From assembly GCF_008365315.1 (NCBI RefSeq), contig NZ_CP043506.1, positions 2,345,001-2,409,000 of the forward strand: a stretch of DNA of 64,000 nt. The letters are read 5' to 3'. Under the pieces are notes generated by a model that ran no database searches, was not told the origin of the DNA, and saw only the letters and a list, made by a program, of their open reading frames with translations. Made by a program: the position numbers and the translations under genes. The stretch comes from Acetobacter vaccinii. GTDB taxonomy: Bacteria > Pseudomonadota > Alphaproteobacteria > Acetobacterales > Acetobacteraceae. How positions within the stretch are numbered: the stretch's first letter is position 1; every line of letters starts with the position of its first letter. This document shows, in pieces, positions 56,446 to 64,000 of this stretch.

Positions 56446-57960
56446 GTGTCTTTTGATACAGACGTCCTGATCGTGGGTAGCGGAGCCGCAGGCCTGACAC
56501 TTGCAATCGACCTTGCCCGTCGTGGGGTTTCGTTTTGCCTGATCGAGCAGAATGCGCAGCCGTTCAGCGGGTCGCGCGGCAAGGGCATCCAGCCACGGAC
56601 ACTGGAGATTTTCGAGGATCTCGGTTTCGTCAACCGCGTAGCAGCAGCAGGCGGACCCTATCCGCCGCTTTGCCAGTATCGTCCGGATGGAACTCATACG
56701 GTGTCGCTTCTGACGGAAACAGAAGCATTCCCAACTCCAGCCGAACCTTATGCCGCACCGCTGATGCTGCCGCAGTTCGCAACCGAAGCTGTCATGCGGG
56801 AGCGGCTTGCCGAGCTCGGTCATCACCCTTGCTTTAGCGCACGGCTGGCCAGCTTTGAGCAGGACTTCCATGGTGTAACGGCGCAAATTGAACAGGAAAC
56901 AGGCGAGCATGTTATCCGTGCCCGCTTCCTCGTCGGCACCGACGGCGGTCGTAGCTTCGTGCGTCATGCCTTGGCTATCGATTTTCCAGGAGAAACACTG
57001 GGCGTGCGCGCGATCGTTGCCGATGTTCGGCTGGAGGGTCTTGAGCGGTTCGATTGGCACCACTTCCAACTTGGCTCACCCGAGACACAGGTGATGATCT
57101 GCCCGCTGGCTGGCACGGAGCTGTTCCAGATTCAAGCGCCCGTAGCGCTGGAAGGAGAGGTCGACCTGTCTCCGGCTGGATTGACCGAGCTCATCCGAAA
57201 CCGGACCCGCCGAGGAAACATCACTGTCCACTCGGTATCCTGGTCCTCGGTCTATACGATGAACGCACGTCTGGCCGATCACTACCGGGTCGGGCGTGTC
57301 TTCATCGCGGGGGACGCCGCGCATGTTCACCCGCCAACTGGCGGCCAGGGTCTCAATACCAGCGTTCAGGATGTCTATAATCTCGGTTGGAAGCTGGCAG
57401 CCGTGCTCGCAGGGGCGCCCGAAGCGCTGCTCGACAGCTACGAGGCGGAGCGCCGACCGATCGCATTGAATATGCTGCGTCTCTCGACGAGGCTGCTCGG
57501 TGAGGCAAAGCAAGGTACCATGCGACGTGACCGCGAAGCGCGACAGCTTGACCTGGGTTATCGCGGCTCACCGTTAAGCATGCCCGGTCTGGTGGGTGGA
57601 AAAGTGCAAGCTGGCGATCGCGCTCCTGATGCGCCCTGCCGAGGACAGGCGGGACAGCGGACACGGCTGTTCATGCTTTTTCAGGGAGCGCACTGGACTT
57701 TGCTTGGCTATGAGGTGCGGGATCGGCCGTCGGCTATTATCGGTGTTCGTATCGTCATCGTGGGTGCCGAGCATGAACTCGTCGACGATGACGGTCATAT
57801 CGCGGAAGCGTACGGGATCGAAGCAGGTCAATGGGTGCTCGTACGTCCGGATGGCTACATAGCCGGGATATTTCCCTCTGACGGACTGGAGCCGCAGCTT
57901 TCGCGCTACCTTGCCCATACGCTGCCGTCTCATTTGCCCAACACCCATGAAGGACCATGA
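56446..57960 (+). CDS. FAD-dependent aromatic monooxygenase (PheA/TfdB type)
   Basis: 504 residues from GTG at 56446 (GGAG six bases before). FAD motifs of class A flavoprotein hydroxylases: VLIVGSGAAGLTLAIDLAR, GTDGGRSFVR (DG motif) and FIAGDAAHVHPPTGGQGLNT with catalytic-loop residues. A thioredoxin-like C-terminal domain is short. Hydroxylates an aromatic ring using NAD(P)H and O2, or a polyketide-like substrate; the substrate is unknown. MarR control is likely. Confidence 0.9.
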   Translation: MSFDTDVLIVGSGAAGLTLAIDLARRGVSFCLIEQNAQPFSGSRGKGIQPRTLEIFEDLGFVNRVAAAGGPYPPLCQYRPDGTHTVSLLTETEAFPTPAEPYAAPLMLPQFATEAVMRERLAELGHHPCFSARLASFEQDFHGVTAQIEQETGEHVIRARFLVGTDGGRSFVRHALAIDFPGETLGVRAIVADVRLEGLERFDWHHFQLGSPETQVMICPLAGTELFQIQAPVALEGEVDLSPAGLTELIRNRTRRGNITVHSVSWSSVYTMNARLADHYRVGRVFIAGDAAHVHPPTGGQGLNTSVQDVYNLGWKLAAVLAGAPEALLDSYEAERRPIALNMLRLSTRLLGEAKQGTMRRDREARQLDLGYRGSPLSMPGLVGGKVQAGDRAPDAPCRGQAGQRTRLFMLFQGAHWTLLGYEVRDRPSAIIGVRIVIVGAEHELVDDDGHIAEAYGIEAGQWVLVRPDGYIAGIFPSDGLEPQLSRYLAHTLPSHLPNTHEGP

Positions 57961-58451
57961 TCGCGTGCTGCCTGACCTTGCTGGACTGTGCACCATTGCT
58001 GGGATTACATTGCGGTTCATGCAACAAAAGGTCAAAAAATCCGATATATATTCTATGACGATACATACACTTGAGAACGTAATGAAGCCTGCTTCCTCAC
58101 CAAACGCGCATTTGATATTGGGCAGGGGTTCACTCGGTTCATTCATTTCATGAGACCCTGAGATATATCTTAAAAAGATATGACGCCCATCAGTGTTCTT
58201 AAAAAGGGGCCCCAGGTGCGCCTGATTGGTCGCACCAAAGGTAACATCATGTAAACTTACGATGCCGTAAGCGACCGTAATACGTCATAATACCGACAGG
58301 TTCCGTGACGCAAATAATAGAACCATGAGCAATCTTATAACTTCTTGAAATGGAGAACTGGATTGCAGTTTACAATTTTGAAACATTGTCATGGAACATA
58401 CTCAAAATGAAAATGATTTCATTTGAGAGTGATAATTTCCAGAATTGGACA
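57961..58451. other. Non-coding gap between convergent genes
   Basis: No gene supported. An open frame at 57911-58153 on the + strand lacks codon bias or homology signals. A small hairpin GGTGCG / CGCACC at 58215-58236 lies between the convergent monooxygenase and receptor genes and may act in transcript ending. Confidence 0.4.
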
Positions 58452-60977
58452 TTAAAAAGCGCCGCGAAATGTGAACAAAAACTTCCTGGGGTTCCCAAGT
58501 GTATTGACCGCACCACCGACGGAACTAAAATAATACTGATCAAACATATTTGTGATATTTGCACCTAGAGATATTTTTGGTGTGAACGCATATGAGATGC
58601 GGGCATCGGCAATAGCATAGCCTGGTGCGTGAATATATACTGTTGAGCAGCAGTAATAGTAAGTCTTTGTCTGCGCATAAATCGACGCACCTACAGTCCA
58701 ATGTTTCAAACGCCCAGGAAGAATATAATCCGTGGATAGCTTAAAAAGATGCTTTGGTGTGATGCCAACAGAATAATCATTACTGGAATTACTTTTGCCG
58801 CGCTGCAAATCATCATATGTGTATCCAACGAGCATCGTCCAGCCCGGAGCAAGCTGACCATGGGCTTGTATCTCGACACCCTGACTCTGGACTTTGCCAG
58901 AAGACAGATAGAAGCTGGTGTGTTGAGGGTCCTGAACTGCGTTATTTGTCTCGGTTGTACGGAACAGCGCTATTGAAGCAGTCAGGCGCCCATCAAAATG
59001 CTCGCTTTTCAGACCAACTTCATATTGTTCACCTTCGATCGGACGAATGAGATCACCAGATACGGTATAATCACCACTCTGTGGCTTATAGATCGAGGTA
59101 TAGCTTGCGTAGGCGGAAATATTCTTGCTGATATCATAGATCACACCTGCAAATGGTGAGAATTTTGGACCCAATCGAGCGTTTGAGTTGCTGCTCCCCC
59201 AATAGTTAAGATTTGGGTCATCTGGAACTGTCTGGCGTGAATGCCACCAAGTCGCACGTCCGCCGCCTAGCAGAGTCAATCGTTTCGTAATGCTGAGCCG
59301 CAGATTGCCATAAAGACCGACCTGCTGAGTGTTGATGGTGCCTATGGAATGTGGGCCGTTATCAAATGTGGAAAGCGGAGCAAAAATTGAATTGTCATAT
59401 ATATTGACGTTTGAGACATCACAATACTCGTCATACCCTCCATTCATATTGCAAAGAGGTTCATCGTAGTACGTGTGTTGGTTCATATAGTTCGCTCCGA
59501 CCGTGATCCGATGCTTTCTACCCAACAAAGAAAACGGTCCAGACAGATAGAAATCAAGCGCATGTTGTTTTTCGTTCTGATTGTATTTATAATTATAGGC
59601 CTCACCTGTATTTGTGGATTGATCGTCAATCAGATTTACAATGCCATTTAAATAATCAGTCTTTATATCATAGTGATTATAAGACAATTTTGCGATCCAG
59701 CCGTTTTTGAATGCCTGGGATAACTCCAGAAACTCCCCCAATCGTTTGTTACGGTAATGATTCCACGGCGCCCCCATGTAAGCAGAACGGGAAAAATGGG
59801 GAAATGAATAATCCGATGAAACATAAGGCACACCATACATCAGGCGTCCATCAGTGTCCGTGTAGCTAACTCCGGCACGTGCGGTCAGGCCGGGTGCCAG
59901 GTCGGCCTCAAGGGTACTATAAAACTGCTGGTCATGCTGCCAGGTTGTATCCTGCATTTCATGCTGATATTGCTCAAAACCGACGGCCCGAAAACGGATT
60001 GTGCCAGATTTGTTCAAGGGTGATCCGACATCCAGTAATCCCCGTACATTGTCATAGGTTCCGGCTGAGAGAAGGCCGGAAAGCTGGAAATTGTCGGGAG
60101 CGCGTTTACGGACCAGATTGATGACACCGCCATCACCGCCGAAACCGTTGAATAACCCAGCTGGCCCGCGAAGAATTTCTACACGATCGTACATAGCAAG
60201 ACTGTCCGGCGCGAGACCCACACCACCTGCAGGAATGACTGTCGGCACACCATCCAACTGAATGGCAGTCAGTGGGAAACCTCTTGCGGAATACATAGTG
60301 TCATTTGGATTAACCACAGCAACCGTCATTCCTGGCGTGGCCTGGATCACGTCATCGACGGTCAGCATATTGCGGGTTTGGATTTCATCCTGCGTGATGA
60401 CAGTTACCGATTGCGGAATTTCTCGGAGGCTCACGGCGTCCTTGGAGCCTATGGTCGTTGGTGGATTCAGACGGCGTGCCACAGAATCGCTGATTGGGCC
60501 GCGCAGATTGCCACCAAGCTCCGGGGACAGATGACCTAACACGCGAATGGGGCCAAGTGTGATGGCGGAGGAGGCTTTACGCACAATCACAGTATTGCCG
60601 CTTATCCGGGCAGCAAGACCCGTATCCGTGAGGAGAGAAGTCAATGCTACGTCAGTTGTCATGGTGCCACTTACACCGGGTGAGCGAACGTTTCGCGTGA
60701 GTTCCCCTGCGGCGATGGTTTGGAGATGAGTAATGCGGGAGAAGGCAGCCAACGCTCCATCCATGGACTGTGCGGGGATCGCAAATGAAAAGCTCTTTGT
60801 TTCTGATGCTGAACCAGAGCGTGGAACGGCCGAACTTTGAGTCTCCTGTGCGTTTGCGACAACGGAGATGAGTCCCGAAGCACAGCACAGCGCGGTTGTC
60901 AGGAGCAGTCGCACGACACTGTTTCTTGCGTGTGTCTTATAAATTCCGCGTCCGTTCGATGTCTGGTACACCTGCAT
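58452..60977 (-). CDS. TonB-dependent siderophore receptor with STN domain
   Basis: 841 residues. Signal peptide to VVANAQ, STN domain (FAIPAQSMDGALAAFSRITH), plug domain (SLREIPQSVTVITQDEI, then VDRVEILRGP-type block YDRVEILRGPAGLFNGFGG) and a 22-strand barrel ending KFLFTFRGAF with the terminal aromatic. Matches the FpvA/FhuE class for ferric siderophores. Its FecR and ECF genes are upstream on the same strand. Outer membrane, powered by TonB/ExbBD, which are not in the window. Confidence 0.92.
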   Translation of the reverse strand: MQVYQTSNGRGIYKTHARNSVVRLLLTTALCCASGLISVVANAQETQSSAVPRSGSASETKSFSFAIPAQSMDGALAAFSRITHLQTIAAGELTRNVRSPGVSGTMTTDVALTSLLTDTGLAARISGNTVIVRKASSAITLGPIRVLGHLSPELGGNLRGPISDSVARRLNPPTTIGSKDAVSLREIPQSVTVITQDEIQTRNMLTVDDVIQATPGMTVAVVNPNDTMYSARGFPLTAIQLDGVPTVIPAGGVGLAPDSLAMYDRVEILRGPAGLFNGFGGDGGVINLVRKRAPDNFQLSGLLSAGTYDNVRGLLDVGSPLNKSGTIRFRAVGFEQYQHEMQDTTWQHDQQFYSTLEADLAPGLTARAGVSYTDTDGRLMYGVPYVSSDYSFPHFSRSAYMGAPWNHYRNKRLGEFLELSQAFKNGWIAKLSYNHYDIKTDYLNGIVNLIDDQSTNTGEAYNYKYNQNEKQHALDFYLSGPFSLLGRKHRITVGANYMNQHTYYDEPLCNMNGGYDEYCDVSNVNIYDNSIFAPLSTFDNGPHSIGTINTQQVGLYGNLRLSITKRLTLLGGGRATWWHSRQTVPDDPNLNYWGSSNSNARLGPKFSPFAGVIYDISKNISAYASYTSIYKPQSGDYTVSGDLIRPIEGEQYEVGLKSEHFDGRLTASIALFRTTETNNAVQDPQHTSFYLSSGKVQSQGVEIQAHGQLAPGWTMLVGYTYDDLQRGKSNSSNDYSVGITPKHLFKLSTDYILPGRLKHWTVGASIYAQTKTYYYCCSTVYIHAPGYAIADARISYAFTPKISLGANITNMFDQYYFSSVGGAVNTLGNPRKFLFTFRGAF

Positions 60978-61163
60978 TGCCTTTCGCCATCCTACCGCAT
61001 GATGCTCAACAAGTGATGTTCACTCGCAATTGCATCTCTTATTCGTAGAGACGACGAGATTCGACGGTTTCGGAAAATACGCTTCATTTTTTTAAAAAAA
61101 TGAGGGTGCGTGGGGAGCAATCTATCAATCGTTATATTTTAATGAGGTCTGCCCCTCTGGGGA

Positions 61164-62132
61164 TCAATACAGCACCGTCACCCATGGTGTCAGATGCAAA
61201 CCGCGCAATCCCAGAGCCTCCTGAAGCGCAGGTAACGTCTTGCTCCCCGTTCCCACCATAAACGTGCCGGAGATAGGGCGGTCGCGACCGCTGAATGCCG
61301 CCAGCACAAGGTGGCTTCCCTCGTAGCGGTTAAGTTCAGCAATAACTTCCCGTAGGGGGCGCTGTTGGAAAACGAGGGTTCCCGTGCGCCAAGAGGCGAT
61401 GGTCGAAGGATCGACCTCCTGCGCTCCGCCCAACCCTCTGGGACCATAAGTAACACCCTGACCGATGTTCAGGCGAAGATGATCGGGCGGTAACGTCGAG
61501 GAGGACCCGACGGAAACATCAACGATCCCCTCCTGCACTGCGACGGTCGTGGTTTGATCCAGATGGCGCACGTCGAAGCGGGTCCCGACATCGGTTATCC
61601 GCCCATTGCCTGATAACACACGGAATGGATGTTGGGCGTCATGGTGGACCGCGAACCATGCTTCTCCATGCAACAGGGTTACGCCACGCCCGTCGCTTTC
61701 AGGCAGCAGCTTAAGTGCCGTGTCGGTGTCGAGGATGACTGTCGTGCCATCAGCCAAGGCAATGGTTCTCCGTTCGCCGTGTCCTGTCAGGTAGTCCGCA
61801 CGAAAACGATCCATCCATGATGATGGCATCTGAACAAAGACCATCAGTGCAATGGCAGCCATCCCAATGGCGAGAACACTCTGGCGCAGGCGACGGGCGC
61901 GACGGAGCGACGGAACGGTTGCTTGAACGGGCGGTCGTGCCAGCGTCATCCTGATATCGGCGGCAAAGGTCTGAACCTCCTCCCATGCAGCCTCATGATC
62001 CGGGCTTTGAGCGCACCATTCGCAGAAGGCGCGTCGATCCGCCTCGGTTACGCTGTCACCATGCAGGCGATGATACCATTCATTGGCCTGATCAAAGAGA
62101 TCACCTGAAAAGTGGTCATTATTATTCCGCAT
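61164..62132 (-). CDS. FecR-family sensor
   Basis: 322 residues. DUF4880 region (ANEWYHRLHGDSVTEADRRAF), membrane helix at about 88-104 (SVLAIGMAAIALMVFVQ), FecR domain (IALADGTTVILDTDTAL, GEAWFAVHHD, ITDVGTRFDVRHL) and C-terminal half ending GLHLTPWVTVLY. Controls the adjacent sigma factor. 186 bases separate it from the receptor start. Confidence 0.9.
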   Translation of the reverse strand: MRNNNDHFSGDLFDQANEWYHRLHGDSVTEADRRAFCEWCAQSPDHEAAWEEVQTFAADIRMTLARPPVQATVPSLRRARRLRQSVLAIGMAAIALMVFVQMPSSWMDRFRADYLTGHGERRTIALADGTTVILDTDTALKLLPESDGRGVTLLHGEAWFAVHHDAQHPFRVLSGNGRITDVGTRFDVRHLDQTTTVAVQEGIVDVSVGSSSTLPPDHLRLNIGQGVTYGPRGLGGAQEVDPSTIASWRTGTLVFQQRPLREVIAELNRYEGSHLVLAAFSGRDRPISGTFMVGTGSKTLPALQEALGLRGLHLTPWVTVLY

Positions 62133-62247
62133 ATCTACCTGTCAGACCGGCAGCGCGGCCGGATACCGCCTGCTTTACCTGGGAAGCGCCATGAAACTCA
62201 AGGGTGAGTGCTTACCCATAGCCTCAACTTACGTCATGAGGCTGGCC

Positions 62248-62751
62248 TCATTCGCGCTCGCGAGCGTAGCGGCGGCAGGCCTTCATGCCATCTCGAAGGT
62301 GATATTCGACTGCCTTGAGGTCCATACCCCGTTCGTCGGCGATCTGACGATAGCTCCGCCCATCCAGATGGAAGCGGACAAAAATCTCACGGGTGACAAG
62401 GGGAAGAGCAGCGACCGCCTCGTTCAGGATTGCCTGACGGTCAGTTTCCGCCTGCTTCGTTTCGGCATTAGGTGTCGATGAAGGGTGATCGGGATCAAGC
62501 TCACCGCCATCGCGTCCCCACTCGCGGAAGGTACGACGATTGTAGTCGATCGTGATGTTGGCCGCGGCCTTGAAGAGAAGATGTGCCGGTTTTTCAACGG
62601 CTTCGGGGGCAGACAACCGGACGAGCCTGAGGAATGCATCCTGCACCACGTCGCCGACTTGTTCAGGATCGGTGCATCTCTTCCTAGCCAGCGCCTCCAG
62701 CTTGCGACGCTCGTTTAGAAAGAGATCAGAGAGGGTTTTGCTCCAGGACAT
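62248..62751 (-). CDS. ECF sigma factor, FecI type
   Basis: 167 residues. Region 2 (KRCTDPEQVGDVVQDAFLRLVR) and region 4 (AVAALPLVTREIFVRFHLDG, SYRQIADERGMDLKAVEYHL). Starts the third sigma-FecR-receptor set of the window. It has little residue identity with the other two ECF factors, so the three sets were acquired separately rather than duplicated here. Confidence 0.9.
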   Translation of the reverse strand: MSWSKTLSDLFLNERRKLEALARKRCTDPEQVGDVVQDAFLRLVRLSAPEAVEKPAHLLFKAAANITIDYNRRTFREWGRDGGELDPDHPSSTPNAETKQAETDRQAILNEAVAALPLVTREIFVRFHLDGRSYRQIADERGMDLKAVEYHLRDGMKACRRYARERE

Positions 62752-62974
62752 TCGATAACATAACTCACTCGGGCTGACGTAATGTCTTGACGGTCCCCTC
62801 CACCGGAACGCGGTAGAGGGTCAAATTACGCAGTGTACGTTAGCTGAGTTAAGAACTAATCTCAATACGTGACGTCACCCAACTGGGTTTTCATGTGTTG
62901 TGGGCGGTACCCTTTAACAGCTGCTTTTTGACGCCCGGTGGCCTGCTGCCGGTTTCGCGGACATGAAGATAAGA

Positions 62975-63232
62975 TCGTGTTCAAGGTGATGGATGTGCTT
63001 ATGATGGCGATCTGGCAACGTGGAAAAGTGATGCCTTGCTTCACCATTCGGATCAGGGATCGCAATATACAAATAACAGTTCCAGCGGCTCCTGGCTGAC
63101 AATAGGATCGCCTGCAAAGTCTATCGCAGCCGAGATGAAGCCAAGCCGCCGTCCCGGACTATATAGAACGCTTCTACAATCCACGCAGACGGCTTTCAAA
63201 ATTGGGATGCACAAGCCCAATGGAGTTTGAGG
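62975..63232 (+). pseudogene. IS3-family orfB C-terminal remnant
   Basis: Broken reading of the rve domain end: MDVLMMAIWQRGK, then in the next frame LLHHSDQGSQYT, later CKVYRSRDEAK, YIERFYNPRR and SKLG-MEFEV-like pieces in shifted frames. At least three frameshifts. A different IS3 lineage from the intact elements in this window. From 62752 to 62974 no gene is recognised. Confidence 0.78.
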
Positions 63233-63238
63233 TCAGTA

Positions 63239-64000
63239 CTATACTAACTTGACCTGCTGTCCATGAGCAGCAGGTCCCCAAACGTGGCGATGACCAGGTG
63301 CATCATTCAGAAGTGCTTTTGTATACGGATCAGAGGGACTCTCGAAAATTGCCTGAACCGAGCCTTGCTCCACGACCTGACCACGACGCAGCACGACGAC
63401 ATGGTCAGATATTTCCCGGACCATTTCAAGGTCATGAGAGATGCAGAGATAACTGACTCCAAGCTCGTTCTGTAATTGCGCCAGAAGCGAAAGAATCTGT
63501 AATTGTACGGACGCATCAAGTGCCGAGACCGGCTCGTCCAGCACAACCAGTTCCGGTTTGATCGCCAATGCACGGGCGATAGCAACACGCTGGCGCTGGC
63601 CGCCGGAAAGCGCCGTAGGCTGGTTCGTGCGCACTCGTTCCGGGAGGCCGACATTATCAAGCAGTTCACGGACCCGCATCTGGCGTGTCACACGGTCGCC
63701 CAGAGAGAAGGCATACAACGGCTCGGCAATGATTTCCTCTATCGAAAGGCGCGGATCAAGAGAGGCATAAGGATTCTGATGGACAATCTGGACTCGCCGA
63801 CGAAACTGCTTCAGCGCCTTGCCGGTCAGTCCGAGTATTTCCTGACCGTCAAAACGTACACTGCCCGCCGTGGCGGTCTCGAGCCGCATGATGATGCGTG
63901 CGGTCGTGGACTTGCCGGAGCCGGACTCCCCTACAATGCTCGTTGTGCCATGACGGGGTACCTCAAAGGACACTTCGTCCACGGCCTTTCGTATTCCATC
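63239..64000 (-). CDS. Oligopeptide/dipeptide-type ABC transporter ATPase (partial)
   Basis: At least 254 codons; the 5' end runs off the right edge of the window. Walker A VGESGSGKST, Q-loop HQNPYASLDPRLS, signature LSGGQRQRVAIARAL, Walker B LVVLDEPVSALD and H-loop SHDL. The NPY/DPR block plus the C-terminal DPYTKALL is typical of DppF/OppF/GsiA-type ATPases for peptide, nickel or glutathione import. It may be the second half of a fused two-domain ATPase. Partners lie outside the window. Confidence 0.9.
   Translation of the reverse strand, partial: DGIRKAVDEVSFEVPRHGTTSIVGESGSGKSTTARIIMRLETATAGSVRFDGQEILGLTGKALKQFRRRVQIVHQNPYASLDPRLSIEEIIAEPLYAFSLGDRVTRQMRVRELLDNVGLPERVRTNQPTALSGGQRQRVAIARALAIKPELVVLDEPVSALDASVQLQILSLLAQLQNELGVSYLCISHDLEMVREISDHVVVLRRGQVVEQGSVQAIFESPSDPYTKALLNDAPGHRHVWGPAAHGQQVKLV

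Noticed and set aside
57911..58153. Small gene after the FAD monooxygenase
   Set aside because: Starts inside the monooxygenase, has no Shine-Dalgarno and no recognisable features.
61125..61145. Possible second Zur box (CGTTATATTTTAATG)
   Set aside because: No dyad symmetry; only the left half resembles the motif.

Overview
The window looks like the chromosome of an acetic acid bacterium or close relative (Alphaproteobacteria, Acetobacteraceae). This rests on the rrn order 23S-5S-tRNA-fMet, the type of plasmid-maintenance genes, the IS content and the number of TonB-dependent receptors. No single sequence here fixes genus or species. Broadly it is the end of an rRNA operon followed by about 61 kb of mostly accessory DNA.

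1-3163: 3' part of an rRNA operon (23S, 5S, tRNA-fMet, terminator). The 3' half of tRNA-fMet (3070-3125) is repeated exactly at 28193-28248, beside a tyrosine integrase. Its last 19 bases recur at 46362-46380. I read this as two islands in tandem at the tRNA-fMet attachment site: island A (about 3115-28237) and island B (about 28238-46380).

Island A, metal part (3.5-15.3 kb): an SmtB-like repressor and a 56-residue metallothionein form a zinc-excess module with its own operator. Next to it is a zinc-starvation regulon. A perfect Zur-type palindrome (9101-9117) sits between two divergent operons. Leftward: DUF1826, zur, thrS paralogue, YddA/SbmA-like ABC transporter. Rightward: folE, hisI, COG0523 GTPase, class III alcohol dehydrogenase, gamma carbonic anhydrase, DUF1176 protein, cysS paralogue. 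Most genes overlap by ATGA or lie within 40 bases. The HisI copy has lost one of its three zinc cysteines. The alcohol dehydrogenase has lost two of its four structural zinc cysteines. The synthetases keep their zinc ligands.

Island A, remainder: two AT-rich orphan genes (15.9-18.7 kb), one with a HEPN-like RxxxxH motif; then a plasmid/ICE-like block (ParB, DUF932, HU, Toprim primase, DUF2493) with a large stem-loop at 23981-24043; an IS3 copy; an RND-pump remnant; and the integrase.

Island B (28.2-46.4 kb): ECF sigma-FecR-siderophore receptor set, a broken DUF2285 gene, a second copy of the same IS3 element in opposite orientation, an integrase fragment, an IS1182 element, then LysR regulators, an arginase-like protein, an MFS exporter, a quinone-oxidoreductase-like enzyme, a metallo-beta-lactamase-fold hydrolase, an SDR and a decayed SDR.

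46.4-64 kb: a third IS3-family element; an ECF sigma-FecR-TonB receptor-histidine acid phosphatase operon (probable phytate or organophosphate scavenging); two IS5 remnants around an exported choloylglycine-hydrolase-family enzyme; a divergent MarR/FAD-monooxygenase pair; a third ECF-FecR-siderophore receptor set; an IS3 remnant; and the start of an oligopeptide-type ABC ATPase running off the right edge.
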